From Paenibacillus silvestris (lineage in GTDB: Bacteria; Bacillota; Bacilli; Paenibacillales; NBRC-103111), in contig NZ_WTUZ01000007.1 in the NCBI RefSeq assembly GCF_009882985.1, positions 31,576 to 95,575 of the forward strand: 64,000 nt of DNA, written 5' to 3'. Below, in pieces: positions 1 to 8,755 of this stretch. The translations under genes and the position numbers were made by a program. The stretch's first letter is position 1; the number at the start of each line of letters is the position of its first letter. The notes below the pieces were generated by a model. That model made no database searches. It was not told the origin of the DNA and saw only the letters and a list, made by a program, of their open reading frames with translations.

Positions 1-586
1 CTCGGTCCGCCATGTGATGCGCATGTATAAGGAGGCTGAAAAAGCACAGCAGCTTGATCTGCTGCTATTTCATGAAGAAGGCATCTTCAGTTTCAGCGCG
101 GTGCTTTCGGAGCAAGTGAAGAAGCAAATGCACAAGGACGGCGTCGTGATCGAGACGGCTTCACCGCAGTGGATGGACGGCTTCGCCGGCAAAGTAACCA
201 AGCTCATGCTGATTGGACCCGAAGCGGACCTCATTCGTTTTCAGCAAGCCGCCGCTGCGATTCCACTGAACACCGTGCGGTCTGAAAGCCAGCTGCTAGA
301 GGTGCTGCCTCATGGAATCAACAAGAGCACCGCGTTATCGGCGATGATCCGGCTGCTTGGTGCAGAAGATGACGACTTCGCCGTCGTCGGCGATAACTTG
401 AACGATCTGGAGATGATCGGCTCGGTGCGCAACGGCTTCGCCGTCGCGAATGCCAATCCGGTCGTCAAAGCCGCCGCCGCTCATGTGCTTGCCCGCAGCA
501 ACGAGAAATCGGCGCTGCTCGATGTAATCGATTTTGTAGAGTCCACATGGCCGCTGGGACACGGATGGTCAAGCACGGAATCCTAA
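1..586 (+). CDS. HAD-superfamily phosphatase (Cof type), 5' end outside the window
   Basis: The reading frame is open to the left edge, so the start lies outside and about 195 C-terminal residues are seen. The motif GDNLNDLEMI near residue 127 is the HAD motif IV acidic loop that binds Mg2+ in Cof-type sugar-phosphate/FMN phosphatases. The preceding HGINKSTAL segment carries the conserved motif III lysine, and the following NGFAVANANPVVKAAA fits the family (usually AM.NA...vk..A). The insert between the two motif regions is the usual Cof cap. Substrate cannot be told. It is 22 bp upstream of the next gene on the same strand, so probably co-transcribed with it. Confidence 0.85.
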   Translation, partial: SVRHVMRMYKEAEKAQQLDLLLFHEEGIFSFSAVLSEQVKKQMHKDGVVIETASPQWMDGFAGKVTKLMLIGPEADLIRFQQAAAAIPLNTVRSESQLLEVLPHGINKSTALSAMIRLLGAEDDDFAVVGDNLNDLEMIGSVRNGFAVANANPVVKAAAAHVLARSNEKSALLDVIDFVESTWPLGHGWSSTES

Positions 587-608
587 CATACAAGGAGATG
601 CGACAACG

Positions 609-1304
609 ATGATTAATAAAGCTGATGCTACGATTTTGTCCGACTATATGCTGCCACCGGGGACGATTTTCCCCAGCTCTGCCCCGCGCTACCCCAATAT
701 CTGGGTGCTGGTCCACGAGTCGCTAGCCCCTAACTACCGGGCCGCGATTACACTTGTGATGCAGGAGCTTGAAGCATGCACCGACATGTACAACGACTTC
801 GGCTATGCGCATTCAGCCGAGGGCTGCGACGCCTTCGCCCGCAGACGCGGCCTTCAGCCGGTGCGCCTCGGTCCGAACGGTTCCAGAAGCCACGACCATT
901 GCGTGCATCTGCGGTTTTATTACGCCCCGCTTCACGCCGGCAATCCGGTCGAAACCGCAGAGGGCCGCTATTTCCAAGTGGCCGCCAGCGTGCATTACGA
1001 GGTCGATCGCCCTAAGCAGTTCCATCCGTATATCGACGAATGCCCGTATTGCGGATGCACAGGTGAATATGAAGCCTACATGGGCGGCAGCATCCGGGAT
1101 AAGAACGAGAAGGTTCACGATCCACTTGGCGTAGAACTGATTCTGCATGGCACGATCCGAGGCGAATCTATCATCGCTTTTGACGGGCTGAACAGCCTGA
1201 CTGACAAGTATGACGTCCGCATGAACGAATTCGTACCGGGTCCGGATCGGAACGACATTACGACGGCCAAGGTTGGCGTTGTTTTTCTAAAACCGCAGCG
1301 ATAA
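609..1304 (+). CDS. Unrecognised 231-aa soluble protein
   Basis: I do not recognise this family. ATG at 609 follows AAGGAGATG with good spacing, and codon use matches its neighbours, so it is a real gene. It has no signal peptide or membrane segment. Visible features are an HDHCVHLRFYY stretch near residue 96 and a cysteine cluster CPYCGC near residue 145 that could be a zinc knuckle, though only one such pair is present. It lies between a HAD phosphatase and a TIM-barrel sugar isomerase, which hints at small-sugar metabolism, but no function can be assigned. Confidence 0.8.
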   Translation: MINKADATILSDYMLPPGTIFPSSAPRYPNIWVLVHESLAPNYRAAITLVMQELEACTDMYNDFGYAHSAEGCDAFARRRGLQPVRLGPNGSRSHDHCVHLRFYYAPLHAGNPVETAEGRYFQVAASVHYEVDRPKQFHPYIDECPYCGCTGEYEAYMGGSIRDKNEKVHDPLGVELILHGTIRGESIIAFDGLNSLTDKYDVRMNEFVPGPDRNDITTAKVGVVFLKPQR

Positions 1305-1372
1305 TCGTTCTGCCTGCCCGATCAAGCGAAGTCCTCTTTTCAACCAAAACAAGCTTAGGAGTGTTTGCCCTT

Positions 1373-2137
1373 ATGAAAAAAAACCAAATCGCTGCGCAGC
1401 TCTACACCGTGCGCAGCTTTACGAAAACCGCCGAGGATCTGGATGCAGCGCTGCAGAAGATCAAAGCGATCGGTTATGATGCGGTCCAAGTGTCGGGCAT
1501 AGGTCCTATCGCACCAGAGGCTGTGCTGGAGATGTGCCAGCGACGTGGGCTGACGATTTGCGCGACGCATGTTCCGTTTGAGTGGCTATTGCAGGATTTG
1601 GATAACGTAATTAAGGTTCACAAGGCCTGGAATTGTCGTTATGTCGGCATCGGGTCGATGCCTCCGGCTTATCGTACCGGCTTAAGCGGTTATCAAGAGA
1701 TGGCCCGGACGCTGTCCGAGATCGGCGCAAAGCTGTCGGAGGCAGGTCTAGGGCTGATCTATCATAATCATAAGTTTGAATTCGAAAAAATAGCGGGCAA
1801 AACCGGTCTCGAATGGCTGCTCGAAGAATCGGATGCCGCGCATGTCGGCTTTGAACTTGATATGTACTGGGTTCAAGCTGGCGGCGCCAATCCAGTGAAC
1901 TGGGTTCTCAAGGTCGACGGACGGATGAAGGTCGTTCATTTGAAGGATATGGCGATCGTAAATGACACGCAGACTTTTGCCGAGATCGGCGAGGGAAATA
2001 TGGACTGGCCGGCTGTTCTTGATGCCTGCCGCGCTACTGGCGTTGAGTGGTACGTGGTGGAGCAGGATGTCTGTCCGGGGGATCCGTTCGAAAGTCTAGC
2101 GCTCAGCTATCATACACTCAGTGGCTGGGCTGAATAA
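1373..2137 (+). CDS. Sugar phosphate isomerase/epimerase, TIM barrel (AP endonuclease 2 fold)
   Basis: A 254-aa single-domain xylose-isomerase-like TIM barrel of normal length. Family landmarks run in order: AAQLYTVRSF at the N-terminus, GIGSMPPAY mid-barrel, IYHNHKFEFEK (metal-binding His/Glu), ELDMYWVQAGG (Glu/Asp), VHLKDM (His, Asp) and a C-terminal VVEQD (Glu). These bind a divalent metal for ketose/aldose isomerisation or epimerisation. I chose ATG 1373 because AGGAG at 1357-1361 is correctly spaced from it; the upstream in-frame GTG at 1361 overlaps that ribosome binding site. Substrate unknown. Confidence 0.88.
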   Translation: MKKNQIAAQLYTVRSFTKTAEDLDAALQKIKAIGYDAVQVSGIGPIAPEAVLEMCQRRGLTICATHVPFEWLLQDLDNVIKVHKAWNCRYVGIGSMPPAYRTGLSGYQEMARTLSEIGAKLSEAGLGLIYHNHKFEFEKIAGKTGLEWLLEESDAAHVGFELDMYWVQAGGANPVNWVLKVDGRMKVVHLKDMAIVNDTQTFAEIGEGNMDWPAVLDACRATGVEWYVVEQDVCPGDPFESLALSYHTLSGWAE

Positions 2138-2235
2138 TTCATAAACATGAAGAGTCGATGGCATCATGCCTTCGCCTTTTATTTTTATATTCATGGCAAT
2201 ACCTGACACCATTATGTTGGATAATAGTACCGTCT

Positions 2236-2253
2236 CTAATGGTTAACCATTAG
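2236..2253. repeat. Perfect 18-bp palindrome
   Basis: CTAATGGTTAACCATTAG is identical to its own reverse complement. It spans the stop of the decayed phospholipase-like gene and lies just downstream of the isomerase gene. It could be a protein-binding site or a weak bidirectional terminator; it has no T tract. Confidence 0.5.
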
Positions 2254-2639
2254 CGAGCAGTGTGCAGCCGGTATAGGATTGCAGCCTGTTTTAAATTTAA
2301 TAACCCCATATCAACTGATGTTTCTATGTAACCCACAATCTGATCAAACACAAAGACATTGAGTGTCTGATTAACTACTTCATTTCCATACTCCATATCT
2401 CCTAGGACATAAGGAACAAACCCTTCGACATCTTTGGACTTAACCTCTTGTAAATCAATGATTGTTGGAGTGTAATATAACGTCTTTCTCCAGTAATTTT
2501 CCATTTAATAATCCGATTCATTTTTAATTGCAACAGCATCTGGAGCAATGCTTCCAAGTAAAAATGGCGTTCTATCTTCTATCGACAGACGCATTGCAAT
2601 TCTATTTGCAATAATTAAATGCATTATCCTTGAACCCAC
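2250..2639 (-). pseudogene. Zinc-dependent phospholipase C-like hydrolase, internally deleted relic
   Basis: The minus strand reads from a GTG at 2639 as GSRIMHLIIANRIAMRLSIE..FLLGSIAPDAV, the typical N-terminus (metal-binding His, Asp) of Bacillus zinc-dependent phospholipase C-like proteins. It hits a TAA at 2505-2507. The same frame continues at once with ATG 2504 into 84 residues (ending VFVFDQIVGYIETSVDMGLLNLKQ) that resemble the C-terminus of the same family. The middle of the protein, roughly 100 residues, is missing. I therefore read it as one gene that lost its core and gained an in-frame stop. Family assignment is from memory of the motifs. Confidence 0.6.
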
Positions 2640-2890
2640 ACTATCGCCACCATTATTCAATGAATAAACTATATTGCCGCTATTTTCCTAACAGTGGCAC
2701 TACCGAATCTAGCTGCGTTAAACTCTCGTTAAAATGCAAATAGGGAGCAGCTGTGGCAAGCAGTCTAGCAGAATTCCTGTGTTATCGTATTAAACAATTG
2801 AAAATAATTGCTGAATGTTACTTATCACTTCCGTATACACGCCATACAGCTCTACTTTCGTTTAGTTTTTTTAAGTTCCCTATCTTGAAA
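2640..2890. other. Intergenic stretch with a diverged repeat copy
   Basis: No gene is visible. Positions 2712-2770 carry a divergent copy of the window-wide intergenic repeat (CTCGTTAAAATG arm followed by an AGGGAGCAGCTG core). The rest is AT-rich and unremarkable. Confidence 0.4.
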
Positions 2891-2895
2891 TAAAG

Positions 2896-2937
2896 TAAAA
2901 AAACAATTCGGATCAAATCCCGAATTGCTTTTTTACT
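2896..2937. terminator. Bidirectional rho-independent terminator
   Basis: The stem CAATTCGG/CCGAATTG has a short loop and is flanked by A7 on the left and T6 on the right, so it can stop transcription on either strand. On the minus strand it sits just beyond the operon ending at 3001. Confidence 0.75.
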
Positions 2938-3000
2938 CTAGAGTTATTTATGCTATCAGTTCTACTATCATGCGATCTATGATTATTCTATTCATTAAAC

Positions 3001-3270
3001 CTACTCTTGGATGAATGCAACAGGTCTTGACCAGCCGGCACTACCTTTTTCCACCTTGATAGGAAAACAACATACTTTGAAACCGAATGGTTTTGGAATT
3101 TGATCCAAATTGGCGAGTTTCTCGATTTGGGCGAGCGCCCCCTTAAGGTCTTCCTCCGTGCTCTCATACCCCGGGGGCTTCTCCCTGAAGTTCAGCAATA
3201 CCCGCGAATCCGCGGACTGATAGCTACACTTAAGTCGATAAGTTTCATCAAGTATTACCTCTTTTCTCAT
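3001..3270 (-). pseudogene. Cyclase/kynurenine formamidase-like protein, internally deleted relic
   Basis: This 89-aa frame starts at ATG 3270, 27 bp after the MFS stop. Its last 45 residues (LANLDQIPKPFGFKVCCFPIKVEKGSAGW..) match the C-terminal signature of the cyclase family (PF04199), usually of the form NLDQLP..GF....LPLKI.GG.GAP.R. The upstream STEEDLKGALAQIE resembles the mid-protein segment that normally leads into the ikpgDivLirTG region. The conserved metal-binding HxxxHxDxP part is absent, so an internal deletion is likely. It is the last cistron of the AKR-DinB-MFS operon. Confidence 0.5.
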
Positions 3271-3296
3271 AAATGTAGCGTAGATCTCTCGCCTAC

Positions 3297-4814
3297 TTAA
3301 TCTGTTTTCGACTCTATCTTTGGCAACATTAGCGTTCCAATCAGAGTTATAACAGCGAGCACAAACACGCCCCAATAAACCTGATGAAGGGAGATCGTCA
3401 AACCGCGTTGAACAATGTGCAGCTGTTCTGCCGGGAGTGGATGCGAGCCGGATGAATTCAAAACCTGATTAATGGAATTCATGGATATGACATCGCCTAA
3501 CGGATTTTCATTGCTTGATATAAACCGTTTGAACCTCAAGTTCAGGACGCCTCCAAGCAATGCTGCTCCTACCGAGCTTCCCAGCAGCCGCATGAACATA
3601 TTTGACGCGGTCGCGACGCCGCGCATTTGCCACGGAACACTGTTTTGAATCGAGATCAAAAAGGCGGAGTTAGAGAATCCCATTCCAATTCCGATAATAA
3701 ACGATCCGGCGCCTGCCCACATTGGACCTTTTGAGGGATCCAGCGTGACAAAAAACAGCGAGCCGATGAAAATGGCGATGCCGCCTATCACGGCTGTGGG
3801 TCTGATTCCGATTTTAATGATCGTAAACCCTGCCAGCCACGCTGCGATTGGCCACCCTACCGTCATTACGGTAAGCGTAAAACCGGCAATAAACGCGGAG
3901 CCGCCCATGACGCCTTGAATATATGTGGGAAGAAAGCTCGACAGTCCGATAACGATAGCACCCGATGTAAGTGTCGCCGTATTGCCTATGGCAATAAATC
4001 GGTTTCTCCATATGTGCAGCGGCATCATCGGTTCAGAAGCTCGTCCTTCTTGTTTCAAAAACAATGCGGCCCCCAATACAAATGCTAGAAGCAAAGCAAG
4101 AATTTGAGGTGATGTCCATCTCCAGGCACCCCCACCTTGAATCAATACGACCATAAGGGATGTAATGGATACAAAAAACAACCCCGAGCCGGCATAATCG
4201 ATGGAACGCTTTTTTTTCTCTACGCCTTCGTGTAAAAAGAAAATGGCACCTGCAGCCGCCAATAACCCGAGAGGCACGTTCATCCAAAATATCCAAGACC
4301 AGTGCGAATAATGAACAATAATACCTCCGACAAGCGGTCCGATAACGGAAGAAATACCGAATACGCTGGAAAAATAACCTTGCACTTTAGCACGTTCTTC
4401 TACCGTATACATATCCCCGATAATCGTCATGGCAATGGGTTGGACAGCACCTGCTCCGAAGCCTTGAATTACCCGAAATATCACAAGCATGAACATGGAT
4501 GTCGAAAATCCACATAATATGGAACCGGAGAGAAAAATGACGATACCGATCATAAAGATGGGTTTTCGCCCGAACAAGTCAGAAAGCTTGCCATATATCG
4601 GCGTCGTTACGGCCTGCATTAACGTGAATGCCGAAAATACCCAACTGTACAACGAAAACCCGCCTAATTCCCCAACGATGCTGGGCATCGCGGTTGATAT
4701 GATCGTCATTTCGATTGCCGACATAAACATCGCAAGCACGAGTGCTGCCAAAACCATAGGGCGGTGAGTTTTTCTAACAATAGCTTTCCTTTTAACGATG
4801 ACCGACTGACTCAT
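3297..4814 (-). CDS. MFS drug exporter, DHA2 family (14 transmembrane segments)
   Basis: A 505-aa integral membrane protein with about 14 hydrophobic segments, the length and pattern of EmrB/QacA-type drug:H+ antiporters. Segment 1 carries FMSAIEMTIISTAMPSI (motif D1, usually LDxTIVNVALP). The loop after segment 2 has GKLSDLFGRKPIF (motif A), and VIQGFGAGAVQPIAM and GISSVIGPLVGG are motifs B and C. It overlaps the upstream DinB gene by 4 bp (ATGA), so it is translationally coupled. In the AKR/DinB operon it probably exports a toxic or electrophilic compound; the substrate is unknown. Confidence 0.9.
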   Translation of the reverse strand: MSQSVIVKRKAIVRKTHRPMVLAALVLAMFMSAIEMTIISTAMPSIVGELGGFSLYSWVFSAFTLMQAVTTPIYGKLSDLFGRKPIFMIGIVIFLSGSILCGFSTSMFMLVIFRVIQGFGAGAVQPIAMTIIGDMYTVEERAKVQGYFSSVFGISSVIGPLVGGIIVHYSHWSWIFWMNVPLGLLAAAGAIFFLHEGVEKKKRSIDYAGSGLFFVSITSLMVVLIQGGGAWRWTSPQILALLLAFVLGAALFLKQEGRASEPMMPLHIWRNRFIAIGNTATLTSGAIVIGLSSFLPTYIQGVMGGSAFIAGFTLTVMTVGWPIAAWLAGFTIIKIGIRPTAVIGGIAIFIGSLFFVTLDPSKGPMWAGAGSFIIGIGMGFSNSAFLISIQNSVPWQMRGVATASNMFMRLLGSSVGAALLGGVLNLRFKRFISSNENPLGDVISMNSINQVLNSSGSHPLPAEQLHIVQRGLTISLHQVYWGVFVLAVITLIGTLMLPKIESKTD

Positions 4815-5299
4815 AATTTTGGTTTCTGCTTCGGTACGATCGTCGTGACGTAATCTTCATCCTTTAGCATCTTGGCGATGTAGAAGATCTGTCCCGTATG
4901 CTCCGAAATGTGCGTAGCGGTTTGTATGAATATCTCTAAATTCGTCAGATCGCGATTATCCGGGATTTTAGTGTCCGAAAATCGTTTTTCCGACATTGCC
5001 ATCAACGTATCTTTGACCTCGTGAAGCGAAATCAGAATCATCTCGATTAGCTCGTCCTTGGTTTTAAATTGCTCCCCGAACTCTTCATCGCGATTTCTGA
5101 AATAAGGTTTTTCGTTCATGCCTTTGCCAATACGTTCGTTTATGTTCCCGCTCATGTGAACTATCAAATTAGCTATGCTGTTGCTCGATTCGTTAGGACG
5201 CCAATTTACTTGCTGATTATCTAGTTGATTCAGTACCAATTCGATTCTCTTTTCGATCGAATCGAACCTAATTTTCAATATGCCTTCCAGCTCGTTCAT
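4811..5299 (-). CDS. DinB-like four-helix protein (DUF1572 type)
   Basis: A 162-aa helical protein with three spaced histidines: His in NLIVHMSGNINER and two in ATHISEHTGQIFYIAKML. This is the metal-binding pattern of the DinB/YfiT superfamily, which includes thiol-dependent S-transferases. I chose ATG 5299 because GAGGTG lies 8 nt upstream; the in-frame GTG at 5311 is part of that ribosome binding site. The AKR stop (5313) is within 15 bp upstream and the MFS gene overlaps its end, so this is a tight operon. It may handle a reactive compound by thiol transfer, but that is inference. Confidence 0.8.
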   Translation of the reverse strand: MNELEGILKIRFDSIEKRIELVLNQLDNQQVNWRPNESSNSIANLIVHMSGNINERIGKGMNEKPYFRNRDEEFGEQFKTKDELIEMILISLHEVKDTLMAMSEKRFSDTKIPDNRDLTNLEIFIQTATHISEHTGQIFYIAKMLKDEDYVTTIVPKQKPKL

Positions 5300-5312
5300 G
5301 CTTGTTTTCACC

Positions 5313-6314
5313 TCACTTATTTACGTACGCCATATTGGCTTGGGTATATCGCTCGCCTGCCGCGATGCCTATAGGTGCAACTTCGTCAAGCTCTGCCAAC
5401 TCCTCTTGCGTCAAAACGATATCTGCGGCAGCGATATTTTCTTTCAAGAAGGAGATGCGTCGAGTGCCGGGAATCGGGACGCATCCCTGAGCTATCGTCC
5501 AGGCCAAAGCGAGCTGAGAAGGTTCGACTCCCTTTCTTTCGGCAATCCCGCTTATCGCCTCGACGATGCGCGCATTGGCTAGCAAATTTTCTCCGCTAAG
5601 CCGAGGATCGGTTTTGCGGAAGTCCGTTTCGTGCAATGCGTCCGTCTTTAAGCGGCCGGTCAAGAACCCTCGACCGAGCGGTGAGTAAGGCACAAATCCT
5701 ATTCCTAATTCATGGACTGTATCAAGAACCCCGTTAGCCTCGACGCCACGTTCGAATAACGAATATTCTGTTTGTACGGCAGTAATCGGATGCACGGAAT
5801 GCGCACGGCGAATGGTGTCTGCCGCGGCTTCGGACAAGCCGATATGGCCAATCTTACCTTCGGCGACCAGTTTACTCATCGCTCCTATCGTCTCTTCTAT
5901 GGGAACGGTTGGATCGATGCGGTGCAGGTAAATTAGGTCGATGTAGTCCATCTGCAACCGACGAAGTGAGCCTTCGATGGCTCGGACGACATGCTCCGGC
6001 TTACCGTCCACAACGCGCTTCCCATCGACAACCTTGATCTTGCCGTCGTCCGTGAAACCGAATCCGACTTTGGTGGCAACGATCACGCGCTCGCGTATGC
6101 CGGTAAACGCGCGTCCAAGCAATTGTTCGTTGTGACCCATACCGTAAGTCTCCGCGGTGTCGAAGAACGTAACGCCAAGCTCGGTTGCAAGGCGAAGAGT
6201 AGACAAACTTTGTTCGTCGTCGCTTGGACCGTAAATGTAAGTGCTCATGCCCATGCAGCCCAGTCCAACTTGACTTACCTTCAAGCCCTGTGATCCCAAT
6301 TCAACGCTTTTCAT
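5313..6314 (-). CDS. Aldo/keto reductase
   Basis: A 333-aa TIM-barrel NAD(P)H oxidoreductase of normal length for the AKR13/YajO group. The catalytic tetrad is visible: Asp and Tyr in FFDTAETYGMGHNEQLLG, Lys in VATKVGFGF and His in YLHRIDPTVPIEET. The C-terminal CVPIPGTRRISFLKENIAA is the cofactor-binding stretch. It probably reduces an aldehyde or ketone. It is the first gene of the AKR-DinB-MFS-cyclase relic operon and follows the SDR gene by 80 bp on the same strand, so operator A upstream of the SDR may control the whole set. Confidence 0.9.
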   Translation of the reverse strand: MKSVELGSQGLKVSQVGLGCMGMSTYIYGPSDDEQSLSTLRLATELGVTFFDTAETYGMGHNEQLLGRAFTGIRERVIVATKVGFGFTDDGKIKVVDGKRVVDGKPEHVVRAIEGSLRRLQMDYIDLIYLHRIDPTVPIEETIGAMSKLVAEGKIGHIGLSEAAADTIRRAHSVHPITAVQTEYSLFERGVEANGVLDTVHELGIGFVPYSPLGRGFLTGRLKTDALHETDFRKTDPRLSGENLLANARIVEAISGIAERKGVEPSQLALAWTIAQGCVPIPGTRRISFLKENIAAADIVLTQEELAELDEVAPIGIAAGERYTQANMAYVNK

Positions 6315-6394
6315 TACGCTTCATGCCTCTCGTTTATAGTTTATTGTTTATTGTTTATAGTTTTTTTAAAATGCTGGTTGGTTTCCGTCATGTT

Positions 6395-7372
6395 TCAATC
6401 GGTGAGCTTCGTTCCGGTGAGCTGCTCGCTTAACTGCCATAGTCTGCCTGCGGCAACGGGATCGAACGCACGAGGCCGCACGCCATGCATTTCGGTCGAC
6501 TCATCGCTCGGCAGCGCTAATGCGATATCGCAATCCGCGCAATAGACACCACCTAAGAAATCAAGCTTTGGACTTGTCGCGCACCACACACTTGTTGCAG
6601 CTCCTTGCTGAGGCGTTTTCCGGTTATTGTCGGGATCGATAATCGGCTTTCCGGACTTATCGATAATGTCAAGGCTATCAATTTCGGACTTTGTCAAATG
6701 GCGCTGCAGATCTGTTGCAATGCCGCCTGGATGGACGGAGAATGCACGCACGCCGTATGGCTCCCCGATCGAATCAAGTGCAACTGCGAACAATGCATTT
6801 GCTGTCTTCGATTGGCCATAAGCCGCCCATGGATTATATTCGCGTTGTTCGAAATTCAGATCGTGGAAGTCAATCCCTGCGCGCCGATGAGCATAAGACG
6901 AGAGAGCCACGACACGCGCTCCCTCCGCTCGAACGAGAGCCGGCCATAGACGACAAACGAGCTGGAAATGGCCAAGGTGGTTGGCCGCGAACTGGGATTC
7001 ATACCCCCGTTCGTCCCGTTCTAACGGAGTTGCCATGATGCCTGCATTATTGACGAGGATATGAAGCATATCGAACCGGCTAAGGAATCTATCGGCAAAG
7101 GCATCGATCGACGATGGATCCAGTAGATCCATCGTGTCCAACAGGACATCCGGCATGTCGGATAGACTCGCCTTTGCTTTCGCGATATCCCGAGCAGGCA
7201 CTATGACCCGGGCGCCGGCAGAGCGAAACGCTCGAACCGTTTCCAAACCAATCCCAGAATACCCGCCGGTTACAATTACGTTCTTGCCAGTTAAATCAAT
7301 CCCTCTAATGACTTCAGCTGCTGTTGTATATGCTCCGAAACCGGAGCCGATTGGTGCTTGTGGTGTTCTCAT
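6395..7372 (-). CDS. Short-chain dehydrogenase/reductase (retinol dehydrogenase-like)
   Basis: A 325-aa Rossmann-fold oxidoreductase of the longer RDH/WWOX-like SDR type. It shows the cofactor motif TGGYSGIGLETVRAF near residue 35, the DMLHILVNNAGIMATP motif, Ser in ALSSYAHRR and the catalytic YGQSKTANALFA (Tyr-x3-Lys). ATG 7372 follows GGAGGAGACATAG. It is divergent from the AraC regulator at 7558, and the shared spacer holds operator A, 53 bp from this gene and oriented toward it. Probably reduces a carbonyl compound; substrate unknown. Confidence 0.9.
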   Translation of the reverse strand: MRTPQAPIGSGFGAYTTAAEVIRGIDLTGKNVIVTGGYSGIGLETVRAFRSAGARVIVPARDIAKAKASLSDMPDVLLDTMDLLDPSSIDAFADRFLSRFDMLHILVNNAGIMATPLERDERGYESQFAANHLGHFQLVCRLWPALVRAEGARVVALSSYAHRRAGIDFHDLNFEQREYNPWAAYGQSKTANALFAVALDSIGEPYGVRAFSVHPGGIATDLQRHLTKSEIDSLDIIDKSGKPIIDPDNNRKTPQQGAATSVWCATSPKLDFLGGVYCADCDIALALPSDESTEMHGVRPRAFDPVAAGRLWQLSEQLTGTKLTD

Positions 7373-7424
7373 CTATGTCTCCTCCATCATTCCATAATTA
7401 TTATTGCTCCTCTCGAGCCTCTTC

Positions 7425-7484
7425 ATTATGCAACAGATGAATCCGCAAGGGATATCACGATTGCCTCAAATGATTGCCTAATCC
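7425..7484 (-). promoter_or_regulatory. Operator/promoter block A (AraC regulon motif)
   Basis: Read on the minus strand, GGATTAGGCAATCATTTGAG (7484-7465) is followed 34 bp later by a -10-like CATAAT (7430-7425). The layout is identical to blocks B, C and D in this window. After it comes GAAGAGGCTC, also shared with block C. The block points at the SDR gene and lies between it and an AraC-type regulator. I infer an AraC-dependent promoter with a weak -35 region. Confidence 0.75.
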
Positions 7485-7496
7485 TATCACGTCCAC

Positions 7497-7525
7497 TTGC
7501 GAACGACCTTTGCATATACTATGAT
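7497..7525 (+). promoter_or_regulatory. Sigma-A promoter of the AraC regulator
   Basis: TTGCGA (7497-7502), 17 bp, TATGAT (7520-7525), upstream of the regulator start at 7558. Directly downstream, GGTCTCAAATGACC (7527-7540) contains the inverted half-site CAAATGA seen in operator A, suggesting autoregulation. Confidence 0.6.
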
Positions 7526-7557
7526 AGGTCTCAAATGACCCCCTATAGGAGATTACA

Positions 7558-8463
7558 ATGACCCTTAAAATACATGAATATCGCGATACGCTTGCTCGGA
7601 GTATCGAACGACTGACAAATTACGAAAATGGTATTCACCCAACTCCTATTCCATCACTTTTTTTATTTCGCGAAAATCAGGTGACAGAACCTAAGCATGG
7701 CGTTCATAGTCGTTCCATTTGTTTTGTATTTCAAGGACAGAAAGAAGTGCTGCTTTCTCAAGAGCGATACAGGTACAGCACAGCCGAATATTTGGTGGCC
7801 TCGGTTCAATTGCCAGTCATTAGCCAAATCACTGAAGCCTCACCAGAGGCTCCCTATTTGGCTTTGAAGCTTGAATTCACGCCGGAACAGGTACTGGAGG
7901 TCATTAAGGAGTCCAAAATTCAAGTCGCTTCCCTGGAGCAAGTGAGACGGGGATTATTCATTAGCGAGGTGGATGTGCCGCTATTGGATGCCGTGATGCG
8001 TCTAGTGCAGTTGCTGGATAATCCAGCAGATATCCCGCTGTTTGCATCTATGATAATCAAAGAAATTCTATATCGTGTACTTCAAGGGAAACAAGGCGGG
8101 ATGCTGACACAAATTGCCGTCGAAGGCGGCGGGGCTTTTCGAATCAAAGCGGTTATTGACTATATTAAGGAGTATTACAAACAACCGGTTCGTATCGAGG
8201 AGCTTGCGGAGCAAGCAAATATGAGTATACCCACGCTACATCGGCATTTTAAAGAGGTTACCGCGATGACGCCAATCCAATTCCAAAAGCAGCTGAGGCT
8301 TCAGGCAGCTCGGCAAATATTGTTATCCGAATCATCCAATGCCGCAGATGTCGCATTTCAAGTTGGCTACGAAAGCCCATCCCAATTTAGCCGTGAATAT
8401 TCCAGAATGTTCGGACTTTCGCCGATTCAAGATATCAAACGATTAAGATTACTGGAGGGTTAA
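7558..8463 (+). CDS. AraC-family regulator, YqhC-like (AraC_N sensor domain)
   Basis: A 301-aa protein. Residues about 25-180 match the AraC_N type domain (IHPTPIPSLFLFRENQVTEPKHGVH and SQITEASPEAPYLALKLEF). Residues about 200-300 are the double helix-turn-helix (IEELAEQANMSIPTLHRHF and AADVAFQVGYESPSQFSREY). E. coli YqhC has the same architecture and activates aldehyde reductase genes yqhD and dkgA. Its DNA-binding domain is nearly the same as that of the regulator at 56328, and both genes adjoin the same 60-bp promoter block. It probably activates the divergent SDR-AKR-MFS genes in response to a reactive carbonyl. Confidence 0.9.
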   Translation: MTLKIHEYRDTLARSIERLTNYENGIHPTPIPSLFLFRENQVTEPKHGVHSRSICFVFQGQKEVLLSQERYRYSTAEYLVASVQLPVISQITEASPEAPYLALKLEFTPEQVLEVIKESKIQVASLEQVRRGLFISEVDVPLLDAVMRLVQLLDNPADIPLFASMIIKEILYRVLQGKQGGMLTQIAVEGGGAFRIKAVIDYIKEYYKQPVRIEELAEQANMSIPTLHRHFKEVTAMTPIQFQKQLRLQAARQILLSESSNAADVAFQVGYESPSQFSREYSRMFGLSPIQDIKRLRLLEG

Positions 8464-8755
8464 TGCTCCGGAACGTATTTTCCGTGCACGGTTAAATTCC
8501 GATGCGCAATCATATAATATACGTGAGAATGTAATTCTACACGGGTCTCTGCGATTTAATGCCAACAATAAAAAAGGCTTTCTTCTTCGTTTCGTAGCTG
8601 GACGTTAAATAGTTTGACCCCTCTTTGCTATAAATAAAAGCAGCCCCTATAGTATTCGAGACTGACTCCCGATTGTGAGACAGGGATCAAAACACCACTC
8701 AAGTTATGCAGCAGTCGTCGGAAATCAATCGGCGACTGGTTATTTAATTATATTT
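8464..8755. other. Intergenic stretch, nothing recognised
   Basis: About 290 bp between the AraC regulator and the IS relic. No gene, hairpin with a T tract or known repeat could be supported. Confidence 0.4.
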
